Below are positions 1 to 6,552 of a stretch of DNA of 55,362 nucleotides, one piece after another (position 1 is the stretch's first letter; every line of letters starts with the position of its first letter). The position numbers and the translations under genes are program-made. The notes under the pieces are model-generated. The model made no database searches. It was not told the origin of the DNA and saw only the letters and a program-made list of their open reading frames with translations. The DNA is taken from positions 1 to 55,362 of the IMG/VR virus record IMGVR_UViG_3300006734_000009; one strand, 5' to 3'. Origin of the DNA: a virus.

Positions 1-1509
1 ACCCGCTACGGACACGGCACTTCGTAGCGAGGAACACACAACCCCTGCGGGGTCAATCACCCTGTATTCGGGGGCGTGTAAATACCATTCATCTTTGATT
101 CCATCGTAAGCGTATTCTTGAGAAAGGTTGTTCATCACACTCTCAATCCTTGCATCTTGCCCGACACAATTCCTATACAGGGTATTAAAAACTGCAAACA
201 AAGCGTTCCTAAACCCGATACGAATATCTAATTCAACATGGGGGTTATTGTGAATATCATAGTATTTTAACAAAGACAAGCCCGAACCCCATGTGTAGCC
301 TGTTTGAATAGCCGAGCGAACTGCATTTAGCGAATCATCTAGTCTATCCTTTTTGTTGTGGATTTCCTGTTCCGACTCTCCGTGGATTTTAATAATCCCA
401 GCCATTCCATTCAACTTACCCATTCTAGCCAAGTTCTTTTTCTTATGGAATTCTGTTTCGGCCATATGAGCATCCTCAACAATCTGTTCACATCTTTGAG
501 CAACCCTTTGGGGATTACTGGGCTGGCCGATAAATAGTGTGTTTGAGGCGTTGATAACTAGCGACTCACATTCACCCAAATGTTCAAGTCGGGCGTGGCG
601 AATATCCTCATCCAAAGCATTAATGAAATAATGACAATCAAGGAATGTAGCCAAGTCTCCTAACTTGAGTCCAGTCCAAACAGAAATGTCCTCAGCCTTA
701 GCAATAGAAGCGTCAATAGAACCGTTCATGCTATTTACAACAAATTGATTCAACGCAATAGGACTAATGGACTTAAGCACCAATAGTAGTGGGCGTTTAT
801 TCTCCTTTGCTAATTCTAAAACGGGTAGGATTTCTTCAAAGTCCTTTACCTCTTGGTCGCTAACCAACACAAGAGGGTTCTCCATTCGTCTTTCCTTTCC
901 ATTGACTCGTTCCAAAACATTGTGAATATACCCAGCCGACGATTCAAAACCTTTTACGATTTCTATTTCATCCTTCCCCGTATGGGAAGGTTCAACGGTA
1001 ATGACACCATCCATTCCAATAGCACTAATAATTTCAGTAATTCGTAGGGCCATCTCTTCGTCATTGTTTGCACTAATCAAAGCGATAGCATAGATATTGT
1101 CAAGCGTGATTTCCGAAGCGTTGAACGAAATCTCGGATTCTAGCGTTTGCATTAACTTAGTGAACTCGCTTCTAATTAGCGTCGGGTTATACCCCTGTTC
1201 AATTAGTTTCATTCCCTCCTTAATCAAGGCATTAGCCAGCACCGATGCAGAAGTAGTCCCATCACCGGACTTTTCCTGCGCTCGCTTGCAGACCTCAATG
1301 AGTAGTTTTGCACCAACCATTTCTTCCTTTGATAGAGAAATGTTCCGAGCAATTGTGACGCCATCGTTAATAACCAATGGGGGTAAATCATCCGGTCTGT
1401 CAATAATAACAGAATTTCTTGCCGGACCCAATGTCACTCCGACTACATCGGCTACTGCTTCAATTCCTTTCACTAGCGTTTCATTTGTTTCTTCTTCGTT
1501 GTAAATCAT
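1..1509 (-). CDS. groEL: Group I chaperonin GroEL (3' end outside window)
   Basis: Reading leftward from ATG at 1509, 503 codons are open and run off the window about 20 residues before the usual GroEL C-terminus. Diagnostic group I features are visible: a TLGPARNSVII segment near residue 26, GDGTTSASVLA (ATP-binding GDGTT) near residue 79, an ISANNDEE segment near residue 142, and the late KKKNLARMGKLNGMAGIIK region. These match GroEL rather than the archaeal group II thermosome. It would fold viral or host proteins together with the GroES at 1711-1941. The start is set by a GGGAGG ribosome site and an ATGA overlap with the preceding microgene. The bacterial-type chaperonin in an archaeal virus suggests horizontal acquisition (inference). 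Confidence 0.93.
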   Translation of the reverse strand, partial: MIYNEEETNETLVKGIEAVADVVGVTLGPARNSVIIDRPDDLPPLVINDGVTIARNISLSKEEMVGAKLLIEVCKRAQEKSGDGTTSASVLANALIKEGMKLIEQGYNPTLIRSEFTKLMQTLESEISFNASEITLDNIYAIALISANNDEEMALRITEIISAIGMDGVITVEPSHTGKDEIEIVKGFESSAGYIHNVLERVNGKERRMENPLVLVSDQEVKDFEEILPVLELAKENKRPLLLVLKSISPIALNQFVVNSMNGSIDASIAKAEDISVWTGLKLGDLATFLDCHYFINALDEDIRHARLEHLGECESLVINASNTLFIGQPSNPQRVAQRCEQIVEDAHMAETEFHKKKNLARMGKLNGMAGIIKIHGESEQEIHNKKDRLDDSLNAVRSAIQTGYTWGSGLSLLKYYDIHNNPHVELDIRIGFRNALFAVFNTLYRNCVGQDARIESVMNNLSQEYAYDGIKDEWYLHAPEYRVIDPAGVVCSSLRSAVSVAG

Positions 1510-1622
1510 TCTTCTACCTCCCATTTCATTGTTAAGTCGCAACAAGTCATAATGTTGACAATAGGTTGTCGGTTGCGTGGATAACAGGTTCCGCATCGTT
1601 CACATTCAGCAACCCACTTCAT
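1506..1622 (-). CDS. Zinc-ribbon microprotein (38 aa)
   Basis: A 38-residue ORF with the pattern C-x2-C-x2-C near residues 7-13 and a later CC pair, and many Trp/Lys residues. Its stop overlaps the groEL start (ATGA) and its own start overlaps the stop of the microgene upstream, so it is translationally coupled on both sides. The GGGAGGT that serves groEL lies in its last codons. Function is unknown. The Cys spacing suggests metal binding. It is too short for routine gene callers. Confidence 0.6.
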   Translation of the reverse strand: MKWVAECERCGTCYPRNRQPIVNIMTCCDLTMKWEVEE

Positions 1623-1711
1623 TCTTCCACCTCCCAACAATCGGGACAAAAATCCCCATCTATTAGGTGTTCTTGAATAAGGCTTCTACTACACAAGATG
1701 CATTCTGCCAT
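1619..1711 (-). CDS. Zinc-ribbon microprotein (30 aa)
   Basis: A 30-residue ORF with a C-x2-C motif at residues 4-7 and a second C-x2-C at about 22-25, the minimal four-cysteine zinc ribbon. It starts in a TAATG overlap with the groES stop and ends in an ATGA overlap with the next microgene. A strong GGAGGAAGAG ribosome site lies in the groES C-terminal Glu codons. No specific function can be assigned. Confidence 0.6.
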   Translation of the reverse strand: MAECILCSRSLIQEHLIDGDFCPDCWEVEE

Positions 1712-1941
1712 TACTCTTCCTCCCCAACAATCGCTACGAGTTCGTGAGGAGAAACTGCTTCGTATTCCTCGCCGTTGTAGGTAAAGTGAAAACTTGTCTT
1801 GTATACCACCAAGTCCCCAACTTCCGTTTGGCTATTCTTTTCAATCACAATACCGATATTTTTAGGTTGTCCCCTAATGATACCGCTTTCCGATTGCATT
1901 TTTCTTTTCTGTATGATAATATAATCATTTTTTGTAATCAT
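1711..1941 (-). CDS. groES: Co-chaperonin GroES
   Basis: A 76-residue protein read from the ATG at 1941, which follows AGGAGGAAGAAGA. The longer upstream ATG at 1968 lacks a ribosome site. It aligns by eye with GroES (usually about 95 aa): a mobile-loop-like ESGII segment near residue 18, then VGDLVVY near residue 46 (GroES VGD-V-F) and EYEAVSPHELVAIV at the end (GroES V-I-M-ES-DILA-V). It caps the GroEL ring made from the adjacent gene. It is short for the family, mainly in the roof and mobile-loop region. Sequence similarity is modest, but the C-terminal pattern and the groEL neighbour make the call firm. Confidence 0.85.
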   Translation of the reverse strand: MITKNDYIIIQKRKMQSESGIIRGQPKNIGIVIEKNSQTEVGDLVVYKTSFHFTYNGEEYEAVSPHELVAIVGEEE

Positions 1942-2045
1942 TCTTCTTCCTCCTGTTTTTTTATACATGTTTTACAATATCCCCACCTTGATAGTGTTTC
2001 CACGGGGTCGTGGTAGCACTTACCGCAGTAAGGATAATAATTCAA
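1938..2045 (-). CDS. Zinc-ribbon microprotein (35 aa, TTG start)
   Basis: A 35-residue ORF beginning with TTG in a TTGA overlap with the upstream membrane microgene and ending in ATGA with groES. It has C-x2-C at residues 7-10 and C-x2-C at about 24-27, and finishes in a Glu run whose GGAGGAAGAAG codons are the groES ribosome site. Function unknown, likely metal binding. Confidence 0.55.
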   Translation of the reverse strand: MNYYPYCGKCYHDPVETLSRWGYCKTCIKKQEEEE

Positions 2046-2200
2046 AGCATCACCACCGCAAACAATAACAGTGTGATAATGTTCACAATCATAACTCCGA
2101 TTGCTATTTTATTCATACTATGAATGTCCTCCTTCACTTGAACTAATTCATGTATGACAGTGTTCCCAATTTCAATTAGAGTTTCCATGTCTTTTTTCAT
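2042..2200 (-). CDS. Small tail-anchored membrane protein (52 aa)
   Basis: The N-terminal 30 residues are hydrophilic and predicted helical. The last about 20 residues (from IAIGVMIVNIITLLLFAVV) form one hydrophobic segment ending at the C-terminus, giving a tail-anchored topology. GGAGGAG lies 6-7 bases before the ATG. The start overlaps the end of the upstream gene by 29 bases. It could be a membrane-remodelling, superinfection-exclusion or holin-like protein, but nothing in the sequence decides this. Confidence 0.6.
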   Translation of the reverse strand: MKKDMETLIEIGNTVIHELVQVKEDIHSMNKIAIGVMIVNIITLLLFAVVML

Positions 2201-2351
2201 GGTATCTCTCCTCCGTTTCACTAACCGTGAGATTATCTAAATACCCCTGCGACCACACCGCTAGCGGGATATACTTAACTAAGTCTCTCATGTCCATATC
2301 CGGCATAACCAGCCAAGAACTAAACGGCACGCCCCTTGACTTCCTACTCAT
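2172..2351 (-). CDS. Hypothetical protein (59 aa)
   Basis: Start chosen at the ATG at 2351, which forms an ATGA overlap with the stop of the upstream P-loop ATPase. The open frame extends further upstream, but only inside that gene. The product is soluble, with a DMDMRDLVKYIPLAVW core and a charged C-terminus. No family recognised. Confidence 0.55.
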   Translation of the reverse strand: MSRKSRGVPFSSWLVMPDMDMRDLVKYIPLAVWSQGYLDNLTVSETEERYHEKRHGNSN

Positions 2352-3178
2352 GCAAAATCCTCCAGTGTCGTGCGAGGTTTGACCTTCGGACGAACCTTTC
2401 TCTTTTTCTTGATACCGAGTAATTTGCATTCCCCCTCACTAAGTTTCTTCGCAACAGACTCAGCGTAGGCTTGGTTGCTTATCAACTTTTTCAAAACATA
2501 AGTCTCGTCGGCCTTGAAGCCCAACTTCAAACAGATGCTTTGGTATGGGTTCTCTTCCTTCCTCTTAGGCGGGACAATCTTCCGGTAGCCTCCATCCCAA
2601 GAATAGGCAAACAGGGCGTAGAAATAGTCCTTGTTGAGCCGATTCATTACCGATGAAACCACCATGAGTTTTTCATTCTCGGGGAAGGTGGCAATAGCCC
2701 ACGATAGCAATTGCATGGGAGGTGGGGAAAAATGCACCAAGTCTCGATAGAGCCTGTCCCTGTCCTTAGTTTTGATATACACACCCATTATGCTCCAAAT
2801 ACTATCCTCAAACGAAACATATTTTGAGTTGTTTTTGCACAACAAAACTAGGGAGGATTGGTAGTAATTTTTAGCCCCACACATTTTTACATCACACGCG
2901 TTCAATATCGGTTTGGGAACCGACTTCTTATCATGTGAGGTTAGAACCAAATTCACACCGGCATGAATCAAATCAAGTATCTTATCTTTCTGTGGTTTGT
3001 AATTTACTTCCTCAATAATAATCGTGTAGTCCTTTGGGATAGAGAACGGGTCATCAATCGTAATATCGCTAGCGTAGTAAAAAATATTCACTCCACCCCC
3101 TGCTTCAATTGTTGCTTTTGTTGTCTTACCTGTTCCCCACTTTCCAATAAATATCTTAGGCCTCTTCCTCATCTTCAT
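2348..3178 (-). CDS. P-loop ATPase, possibly clamp-loader-like AAA+
   Basis: A 276-residue protein with a Walker A motif GKWGTGKT at residues 12-19 and a Walker B-like TIIIEEV near 52-58. A sensor-1-like stretch NLVLTSHDKK follows, then a helical C-terminal half and a Lys/Arg-rich tail. Size and order resemble a small AAA+ clamp-loader subunit or DNA-replication ATPase, but no arginine finger or lid can be assigned, so the role remains open. Start is ATG 3178 (ATG 3172 is an alternative). It overlaps the end of the upstream gene and is coupled downstream by ATGA. Confidence 0.7.
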   Translation of the reverse strand: MKMRKRPKIFIGKWGTGKTTKATIEAGGGVNIFYYASDITIDDPFSIPKDYTIIIEEVNYKPQKDKILDLIHAGVNLVLTSHDKKSVPKPILNACDVKMCGAKNYYQSSLVLLCKNNSKYVSFEDSIWSIMGVYIKTKDRDRLYRDLVHFSPPPMQLLSWAIATFPENEKLMVVSSVMNRLNKDYFYALFAYSWDGGYRKIVPPKRKEENPYQSICLKLGFKADETYVLKKLISNQAYAESVAKKLSEGECKLLGIKKKRKVRPKVKPRTTLEDFA

Positions 3179-3560
3179 CTATCTTCACCTTAAATCTATA
3201 TTTGCTGTCATCTTCTAAATGCACTTTTTCTTCAACCATTTTCATTAGGTCTTTAAATTTCATCCATCCTGTATTCTTAGAAGGCACAAAGGATGGGAAT
3301 ATCTCGCAGATGCGAAATATACTGTGCCTTCTTCTAATTAGTATTGTGTCCGAGCGGCGTCCTCTTTCCCTAATAATTGAATAACTAATATTTTCACTAT
3401 CAAGAGTAGAACAAATAGCCTCAATCATTTTTTGTGGAGGACGGATGTATACGAAAAATCTAGGTTCCCAACCACGGGTGCTTCTCACATTTACAATGTG
3501 AAACTTACACGAGGCCGTGGTCAAAAGAATACCACTAAGTTGTTCGGTAGAATACATCAT
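3156..3560 (-). CDS. Degenerate LAGLIDADG-fold protein (putative)
   Basis: A 134-residue protein whose layout matches one LAGLIDADG homing-endonuclease domain: LSGILLTTASCKFHIV near residues 8-23 in place of the LAGLxDGDG helix, then alternating strands and helices, and a FVPSKNTGWMKFKDLMKMV end. The catalytic acid of the motif is absent, so it is unlikely to cut DNA and may bind DNA or RNA. The similarity is by fold pattern only, so the call is tentative. It begins at tandem ATGATG overlapping the upstream stop. Confidence 0.42.
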   Translation of the reverse strand: MMYSTEQLSGILLTTASCKFHIVNVRSTRGWEPRFFVYIRPPQKMIEAICSTLDSENISYSIIRERGRRSDTILIRRRHSIFRICEIFPSFVPSKNTGWMKFKDLMKMVEEKVHLEDDSKYRFKVKIDEDEEEA

Positions 3561-3775
3561 ACTCCGCCCATATCGTCTATGTCAATTGTCCATAAATGGA
3601 ACTTTTTGTGTCCGAAAATAAATAATCCTGCTTGGTCCTTCGGACCAATAAAAGTCTCACCGCATACCATACAATGGACACGGACAATTTCATTATACAG
3701 ACGAACCGACGATTCGTCTATGATGTCAAGCACATTTCCCTCTTGGAGGGGCGAAGATTCTTCAGTTTCCCACAT
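3557..3775 (-). CDS. Small zinc-finger protein (72 aa)
   Basis: Has C-x2-C (CMVC) near residues 35-38 and H-x3-H (HKKFH) near 56-60, a C2H2-type arrangement with an 18-residue gap, within a hydrophilic protein. The start MWETEE overlaps the previous stop by 14 bases. It may bind nucleic acid or protein. No family match recognised. Confidence 0.6.
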   Translation of the reverse strand: MWETEESSPLQEGNVLDIIDESSVRLYNEIVRVHCMVCGETFIGPKDQAGLFIFGHKKFHLWTIDIDDMGGV

Positions 3776-4094
3776 GTAGCCTCATATAATCTCTAAGCGT
3801 CGGGTTCCTAAAAAAGTTTTTGGTAGGAATTACCTTCTCTTCCGGATTACTAACACTAACTTCCGCTTTTTTACCTGATTCTAATTCTTTTATGAGTTTT
3901 TTAGCCTCTTTTATGTAGCGTTTTTGTGCCGCCTCATTCCAGTCGTGAAATGTAGAACACGGACTTTCCATAAAAAGACCGCAATCCTCATCCAAAAACT
4001 CCCAAATAATTGCTTCAATTAATCTAGTCCTACACTCCTCTCTTGTTTTTGGTGCTTCATCACTATCATAACTAACTGGGTAGTTTGCGTCCAT
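3762..4094 (-). CDS. Hypothetical protein (110 aa)
   Basis: Start placed at ATG 4094, preceded by AAGGAGAAGG. The frame is open further upstream only across the neighbouring gene. The product is acidic in the middle (IIWEFLDEDCGLF) and helical (AAQKRYIKEAKKLIKELESGKK). Function unknown. Confidence 0.6.
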   Translation of the reverse strand: MDANYPVSYDSDEAPKTREECRTRLIEAIIWEFLDEDCGLFMESPCSTFHDWNEAAQKRYIKEAKKLIKELESGKKAEVSVSNPEEKVIPTKNFFRNPTLRDYMRLHVGN

Positions 4095-4095
4095 A

Positions 4096-4338
4096 TTATT
4101 CCTTCTCCTTATAATCTGGGTGATTCTTTGGTAGGCGGTGTAGGCGGCGTTCACACATGTTTTGCATATACTGAGCAATACTAGCAACGCTACTAGCCCA
4201 ACGCTTTTCTGCTACTTCGTCGTTTTCGGGGACCATTTGATACTTCAAGGTCTTCAATGAATCGGCAATTAATTCCGAGTCCAACAGCGATTGAAGGATT
4301 TCATACTCACCGTGGGTTACAGTTCTAATCCTCGTCAT
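4096..4338 (-). CDS. Hypothetical helical protein (80 aa)
   Basis: A mostly helical small protein with QYMQNMCERRLHRLP near its C-terminus. ATG 4338 is preferred; GTG 4347 and GTG 4353 are in frame and possible. Its final Lys/Glu codons carry the AAGGAGAAGG site used by the next gene. No family recognised. Confidence 0.5.
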   Translation of the reverse strand: MTRIRTVTHGEYEILQSLLDSELIADSLKTLKYQMVPENDEVAEKRWASSVASIAQYMQNMCERRLHRLPKNHPDYKEKE

Positions 4339-4492
4339 GGCAATCACACCCACCGTTCAAATCACCCATAGCCATAATATATCCAGCGAGGGTGAAGGTT
4401 GCCATTTTAAGTTCTACGCTAAACGCCTTGTTGAACTTTTCTGCCTGCTCTGTCAAGAGCAACAACCTTTCATACAATTTTTCTAGATTCAT
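4325..4492 (-). CDS. Hypothetical microprotein (55 aa)
   Basis: A 55-residue ORF coupled by ATGA to the stop of the histone-fold gene. It starts with an amphipathic helix (MNLEKLYERLLLLTEQAEKF), then a weakly hydrophobic stretch ending GGCDCHDED. It overlaps the following gene by 14 bases. Position directly after the histone-like gene suggests co-expression. Function unknown. Confidence 0.5.
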   Translation of the reverse strand: MNLEKLYERLLLLTEQAEKFNKAFSVELKMATFTLAGYIMAMGDLNGGCDCHDED

Positions 4493-4713
4493 TCGTTCAC
4501 CTCATCCTGCATCTTCAAGTAGCCAAGTCGGACATCGGCAAGACCGATTCTTGAATTCTCTCCGTTTCGTTCACCAGCCGCAAGCGAAGCATATCTAATA
4601 AATTGTCTAAGGAGTTGTTCACACCTCACCTGCAATTCATTAACGGCTTCTGCCTTAAGTCCTCTTTGTGTCTCTTCCATTACTAGTCTTCTAATTTCTC
4701 TTACGCTAACCAT
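4489..4713 (-). CDS. Histone-fold protein (archaeal histone-like)
   Basis: A 74-residue protein with the three-helix histone layout: helix 1 at residues 2-16 (VSVREIRRLVMEETQ), a short loop, a long helix 2 at about 21-48 (EAVNELQVRCEQLLRQFIRY then ASLAAGER), loop 2, and helix 3 beginning IGLADVRLGYLK at about 56-67, where the ADV resembles the conserved DI/DV of archaeal histones. Length fits HMf-type histones (about 68 aa). It would bind and compact viral DNA or compete with host chromatin. Start follows AAGGAGAG and overlaps the upstream gene end. Some canonical residues are missing, so a histone-fold partner rather than a wrapping histone is possible. Confidence 0.65.
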   Translation of the reverse strand: MVSVREIRRLVMEETQRGLKAEAVNELQVRCEQLLRQFIRYASLAAGERNGENSRIGLADVRLGYLKMQDEVNE

Positions 4714-5126
4714 TTTTTAAACTCTCCTTTATTGTAAAAAGTTTGGATGCCCGAGTCGGTTAAGTCCCAAGCAACCCATAATTGGCCCGTTCCGTATGAA
4801 ATTTCCATAGCGGCCCAGCCCTTCTTCACAGTTCCTAAATTCTTCACATCTACCATATTTCCATATAACATCCGATAAAGCATACTTACATGATTAGTGT
4901 TGTCGTGTAAGTATTGTAATACCAAATGTTCTTGCACATCAACCCATTCCTCTTCGGAATGGTAAATACCGGTATTATCACAGGCTTTACATTTTCTGCC
5001 CTCGCAAACGGGACAGATATATTTCCTGTTAAATACCGGAAACCGAACAACCTGCCTCAATTCAGTGGGAACTTCTCGGTTTGCACGATTTTTATCATTG
5101 TTTCTTTGCCGTTGCTTTTCTGCCAA
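4701..5126 (-). CDS. Zinc-ribbon protein with DnaJ-like Cys cluster
   Basis: A 141-residue protein with a basic N-terminus followed by ICPVCEGRKCKACDNTGIY near residues 37-55. This C-x2-C-x4-C-x2-C-x3-G resembles a DnaJ-type or RNA-binding zinc module. The rest is a strand-rich C-terminal domain. Start is TTG 5126 placed 5 bases after GGAGAGG, giving a 70-base overlap with the JAMM gene in another frame. Function unknown; the chaperone similarity is confined to the zinc module. Confidence 0.65.
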   Translation of the reverse strand: MAEKQRQRNNDKNRANREVPTELRQVVRFPVFNRKYICPVCEGRKCKACDNTGIYHSEEEWVDVQEHLVLQYLHDNTNHVSMLYRMLYGNMVDVKNLGTVKKGWAAMEISYGTGQLWVAWDLTDSGIQTFYNKGEFKKWLA

Positions 5127-5599
5127 ATCAACCTCTCCTCATCACCAAGAACAATTGCCTGTTGAAGGATTGGTCTCCAAGTCCGAAGGGTTCTCCTATC
5201 GGTTCCCGACCAAAACGCTACACCAAAGGGATGGGTGTGAATCCAACACTTCAACGGAAGTTTCATTCCCGAAACCATAACTCCTCCGTAGTCCACTAAT
5301 CCCGGTGAACCGGAATTCATAAACAGTTTGTTGTTGGCGTCAACAATAACGCTGACCTCCAGTCCACCTAGAGTTTCCACCGAGGCTTCCCAAATTTTAT
5401 CCAGCAATACCGGACTATCTGCTTCGGGCATTCCACTAAAGAGTAGGTGTCTCCAAGCCTCATTGATTGGTTCTTGCCAAACCTCGGCAGGGACATTCGT
5501 CCATCGTTCATTCAAATTACCTACGGGTTCCTTGACATCATTGCCGAGGAAAAATCCGTGGTAGTCGTTCTCAATTTTTTCTTCCATTTCTTCATTCAT
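5057..5599 (-). CDS. JAMM/MPN (JAB) metallopeptidase-like protein
   Basis: A 180-residue protein with the JAMM signature H-x-H-P-x6-S-x2-D: H121, H123, P124, S131 and D134 (IHTHPFGVAFWSGTD). Glu75 or Glu81 in the upstream strand is the likely fourth catalytic acid. JAMM enzymes cleave isopeptide or C-terminal peptide bonds next to the GG of ubiquitin-like proteins. The same operon encodes an E1-like enzyme (6553-7110) and a GG-ending Ubl (13336-13542), so maturation or removal of that Ubl is the obvious hypothesis. About 60 N-terminal residues precede the core fold. Start is ATG 5599, coupled by ATGA. Confidence 0.85.
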   Translation of the reverse strand: MNEEMEEKIENDYHGFFLGNDVKEPVGNLNERWTNVPAEVWQEPINEAWRHLLFSGMPEADSPVLLDKIWEASVETLGGLEVSVIVDANNKLFMNSGSPGLVDYGGVMVSGMKLPLKCWIHTHPFGVAFWSGTDRRTLRTWRPILQQAIVLGDEERLIWQKSNGKETMIKIVQTEKFPLN

Positions 5600-5784
5600 T
5601 CAATCACTTCCATTTCTAGTAGTCTTTTTGTTAAGTAGGGACAATGTTCCGGTAGAACATGAACCTGTCCACTCGCGTTATATCCGCCAATGTAAATAAC
5701 GGGCTGTCCCGCGTCTATTGTCCTAAAACATAGTCGGCAATAAGTCCGACCTGTTCCCATTTTAACACCAAAAGCAACAGCCAT
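5596..5784 (-). CDS. Zinc-finger protein (62 aa)
   Basis: Start set at ATG 5784 by AGGAGG 8 bases upstream and a TGATG overlap with the preceding microgene. Longer in-frame starts only run across neighbouring genes. Contains C16-x2-C19 and, after a Gly-rich hairpin, HVLPEHC near 42-48, which could complete a C-C-H-C treble-clef site. It lies immediately upstream of the JAMM gene. Function unknown. Confidence 0.6.
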   Translation of the reverse strand: MAVAFGVKMGTGRTYCRLCFRTIDAGQPVIYIGGYNASGQVHVLPEHCPYLTKRLLEMEVIE

Positions 5785-5882
5785 CAAACAGTCCTCCTGT
5801 TCATAATTTGGTAGCATTGGTGGCACACCCCTTTGTTGGGGTGTAGGGTTCTTCGTTTCAAACATCGTTTGCATTTTTTCAT
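5784..5882 (-). CDS. Zinc-ribbon microprotein (32 aa)
   Basis: ATG 5882 follows GGGAGAG by 6 bases. The product begins MKKCKRC (C-x2-C) and has CHQC near residue 20, a minimal four-Cys ribbon with a very basic surface. Joined by ATGA and TGATG overlaps to both neighbours. It may bind nucleic acid. No homologue recognised. Confidence 0.55.
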   Translation of the reverse strand: MKKCKRCLKRRTLHPNKGVCHQCYQIMNRRTV

Positions 5883-6001
5883 TTCTTTCTCTCCCTTTTG
5901 ATAATCTGTTCACACATGAGGCAGTAGAATACCTTTGTAGAAAACTCGTGAGGTGAAGCACCGATGGTGGTTTCACACCTCTTACAATTCATACGAATCA
6001 T
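5879..6001 (-). CDS. Zinc-ribbon microprotein (40 aa)
   Basis: Begins at ATG 6001 inside an ATGA overlap, with GGAGGAAGAAG in the Glu-rich end of the upstream gene. CKRC at about residues 6-9 and CLMC at about 27-30 form a four-Cys ribbon. The tail is basic. The ORF is open only in this frame, and its coupling on both sides supports translation. Confidence 0.55.
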   Translation of the reverse strand: MIRMNCKRCETTIGASPHEFSTKVFYCLMCEQIIKRERKK

Positions 6002-6177
6002 TCTTCTTCCTCCTCTTTGTAGTCTGTCCAACCGTTCACAATCTTGGCGTGTTCTTCACAACAAGCAAAACCTTCGGGAAGTTGAATACCGTGAGTCATG
6101 CAAGATTGCCTGCCGCACACATCGCAGGTGATGTAGTAGGGAGGCACAAGGCCAATTTTACAGGTCTTACACTTCAT
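5998..6177 (-). CDS. Eight-ligand cross-brace zinc protein (RING/B-box-like, 59 aa)
   Basis: Ligands are spaced C3-x2-C6-x11-C18-x2-C21-x4-C26-x2-H29-x9-C39(C40)-x3-H43. Four successive pairs are what RING, FYVE, AN1 and B-box cross-brace folds use to bind two zinc ions. It sits between the E1-like and JAMM genes of the same operon, so a RING-like E3 or adaptor role is worth considering. The fold class is inference, and DNA-binding treble-clef fingers are an alternative. Start ATG 6177 follows GGAGGAAGA. The acidic tail EEEEE holds the ribosome site of the next gene. Confidence 0.6.
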   Translation of the reverse strand: MKCKTCKIGLVPPYYITCDVCGRQSCMTHGIQLPEGFACCEEHAKIVNGWTDYKEEEEE

Positions 6178-6275
6178 TCTTCCTCCTCCGTGTAGTCTGA
6201 TAATACCCTGTGAATAATCTCGGACATAACTCCGATAAACACAATCAAAACTGTTAGTGTAATTGCAGGATTCAT
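6174..6275 (-). CDS. Small membrane protein (33 aa)
   Basis: One N-terminal hydrophobic helix (AITLTVLIVFIGVM) followed by a short polar tail ending in EEEE. Coupled by ATGA at both ends, with GAGGTGAAGA before the start. Typical viral single-pass microprotein. Function unknown. Confidence 0.55.
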   Translation of the reverse strand: MNPAITLTVLIVFIGVMSEIIHRVLSDYTEEEE

Positions 6276-6421
6276 TCTTCTTCACCTCTTAATTTAGTAA
6301 AATGAATATCTGCTAAAGGGTCGCCACACACAGTCATAATTTCTTCCCATGCCTCTTCACCATAAACTTCCTTAATGTGTTTTCTAATATAATTGAACCA
6401 TGTTAACCAAATTTTATTCAT
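6272..6421 (-). CDS. Hypothetical microprotein (49 aa)
   Basis: Trp-rich amphipathic N-terminus (MNKIWLTWFNYIRKHIKEVY) and a Glu-rich C-terminus. GTGAGGAAGA precedes the start, in an ATGA overlap. No family recognised. Confidence 0.5.
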   Translation of the reverse strand: MNKIWLTWFNYIRKHIKEVYGEEAWEEIMTVCGDPLADIHFTKLRGEEE

Positions 6422-6543
6422 TCTTCCTCACCTAATCCTCGGAATCGTCGCCATAACGCATATAGATACCTCCCAGCCACCGCTAGTACGAGTAAGTCTA
6501 AAAGGATTCCTATACCAATAAACAACATAATTTCTCTTTCCAC
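6418..6543 (-). CDS. Small membrane protein (41 aa, GTG start)
   Basis: A hydrophobic stretch (IMLFIGIGILLDLLVLAVAG) followed by a basic segment RYLYALWRRFRG, consistent with one membrane helix and a positive cytoplasmic end. GTG 6543 follows GAGGTGG nine bases after the E1-like stop. Function unknown. Confidence 0.55.
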   Translation of the reverse strand: MEREIMLFIGIGILLDLLVLAVAGRYLYALWRRFRGLGEEE

Positions 6544-6552
6544 TTAACCACC

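Noticed and set aside
1097-1504. Long rightward frame
   Set aside because: Antisense shadow of groEL, with no ribosome site.
1-1509. Thermosome (group II chaperonin)
   Set aside because: KKKNLARMGKLNGMAG and other segments are group I specific.
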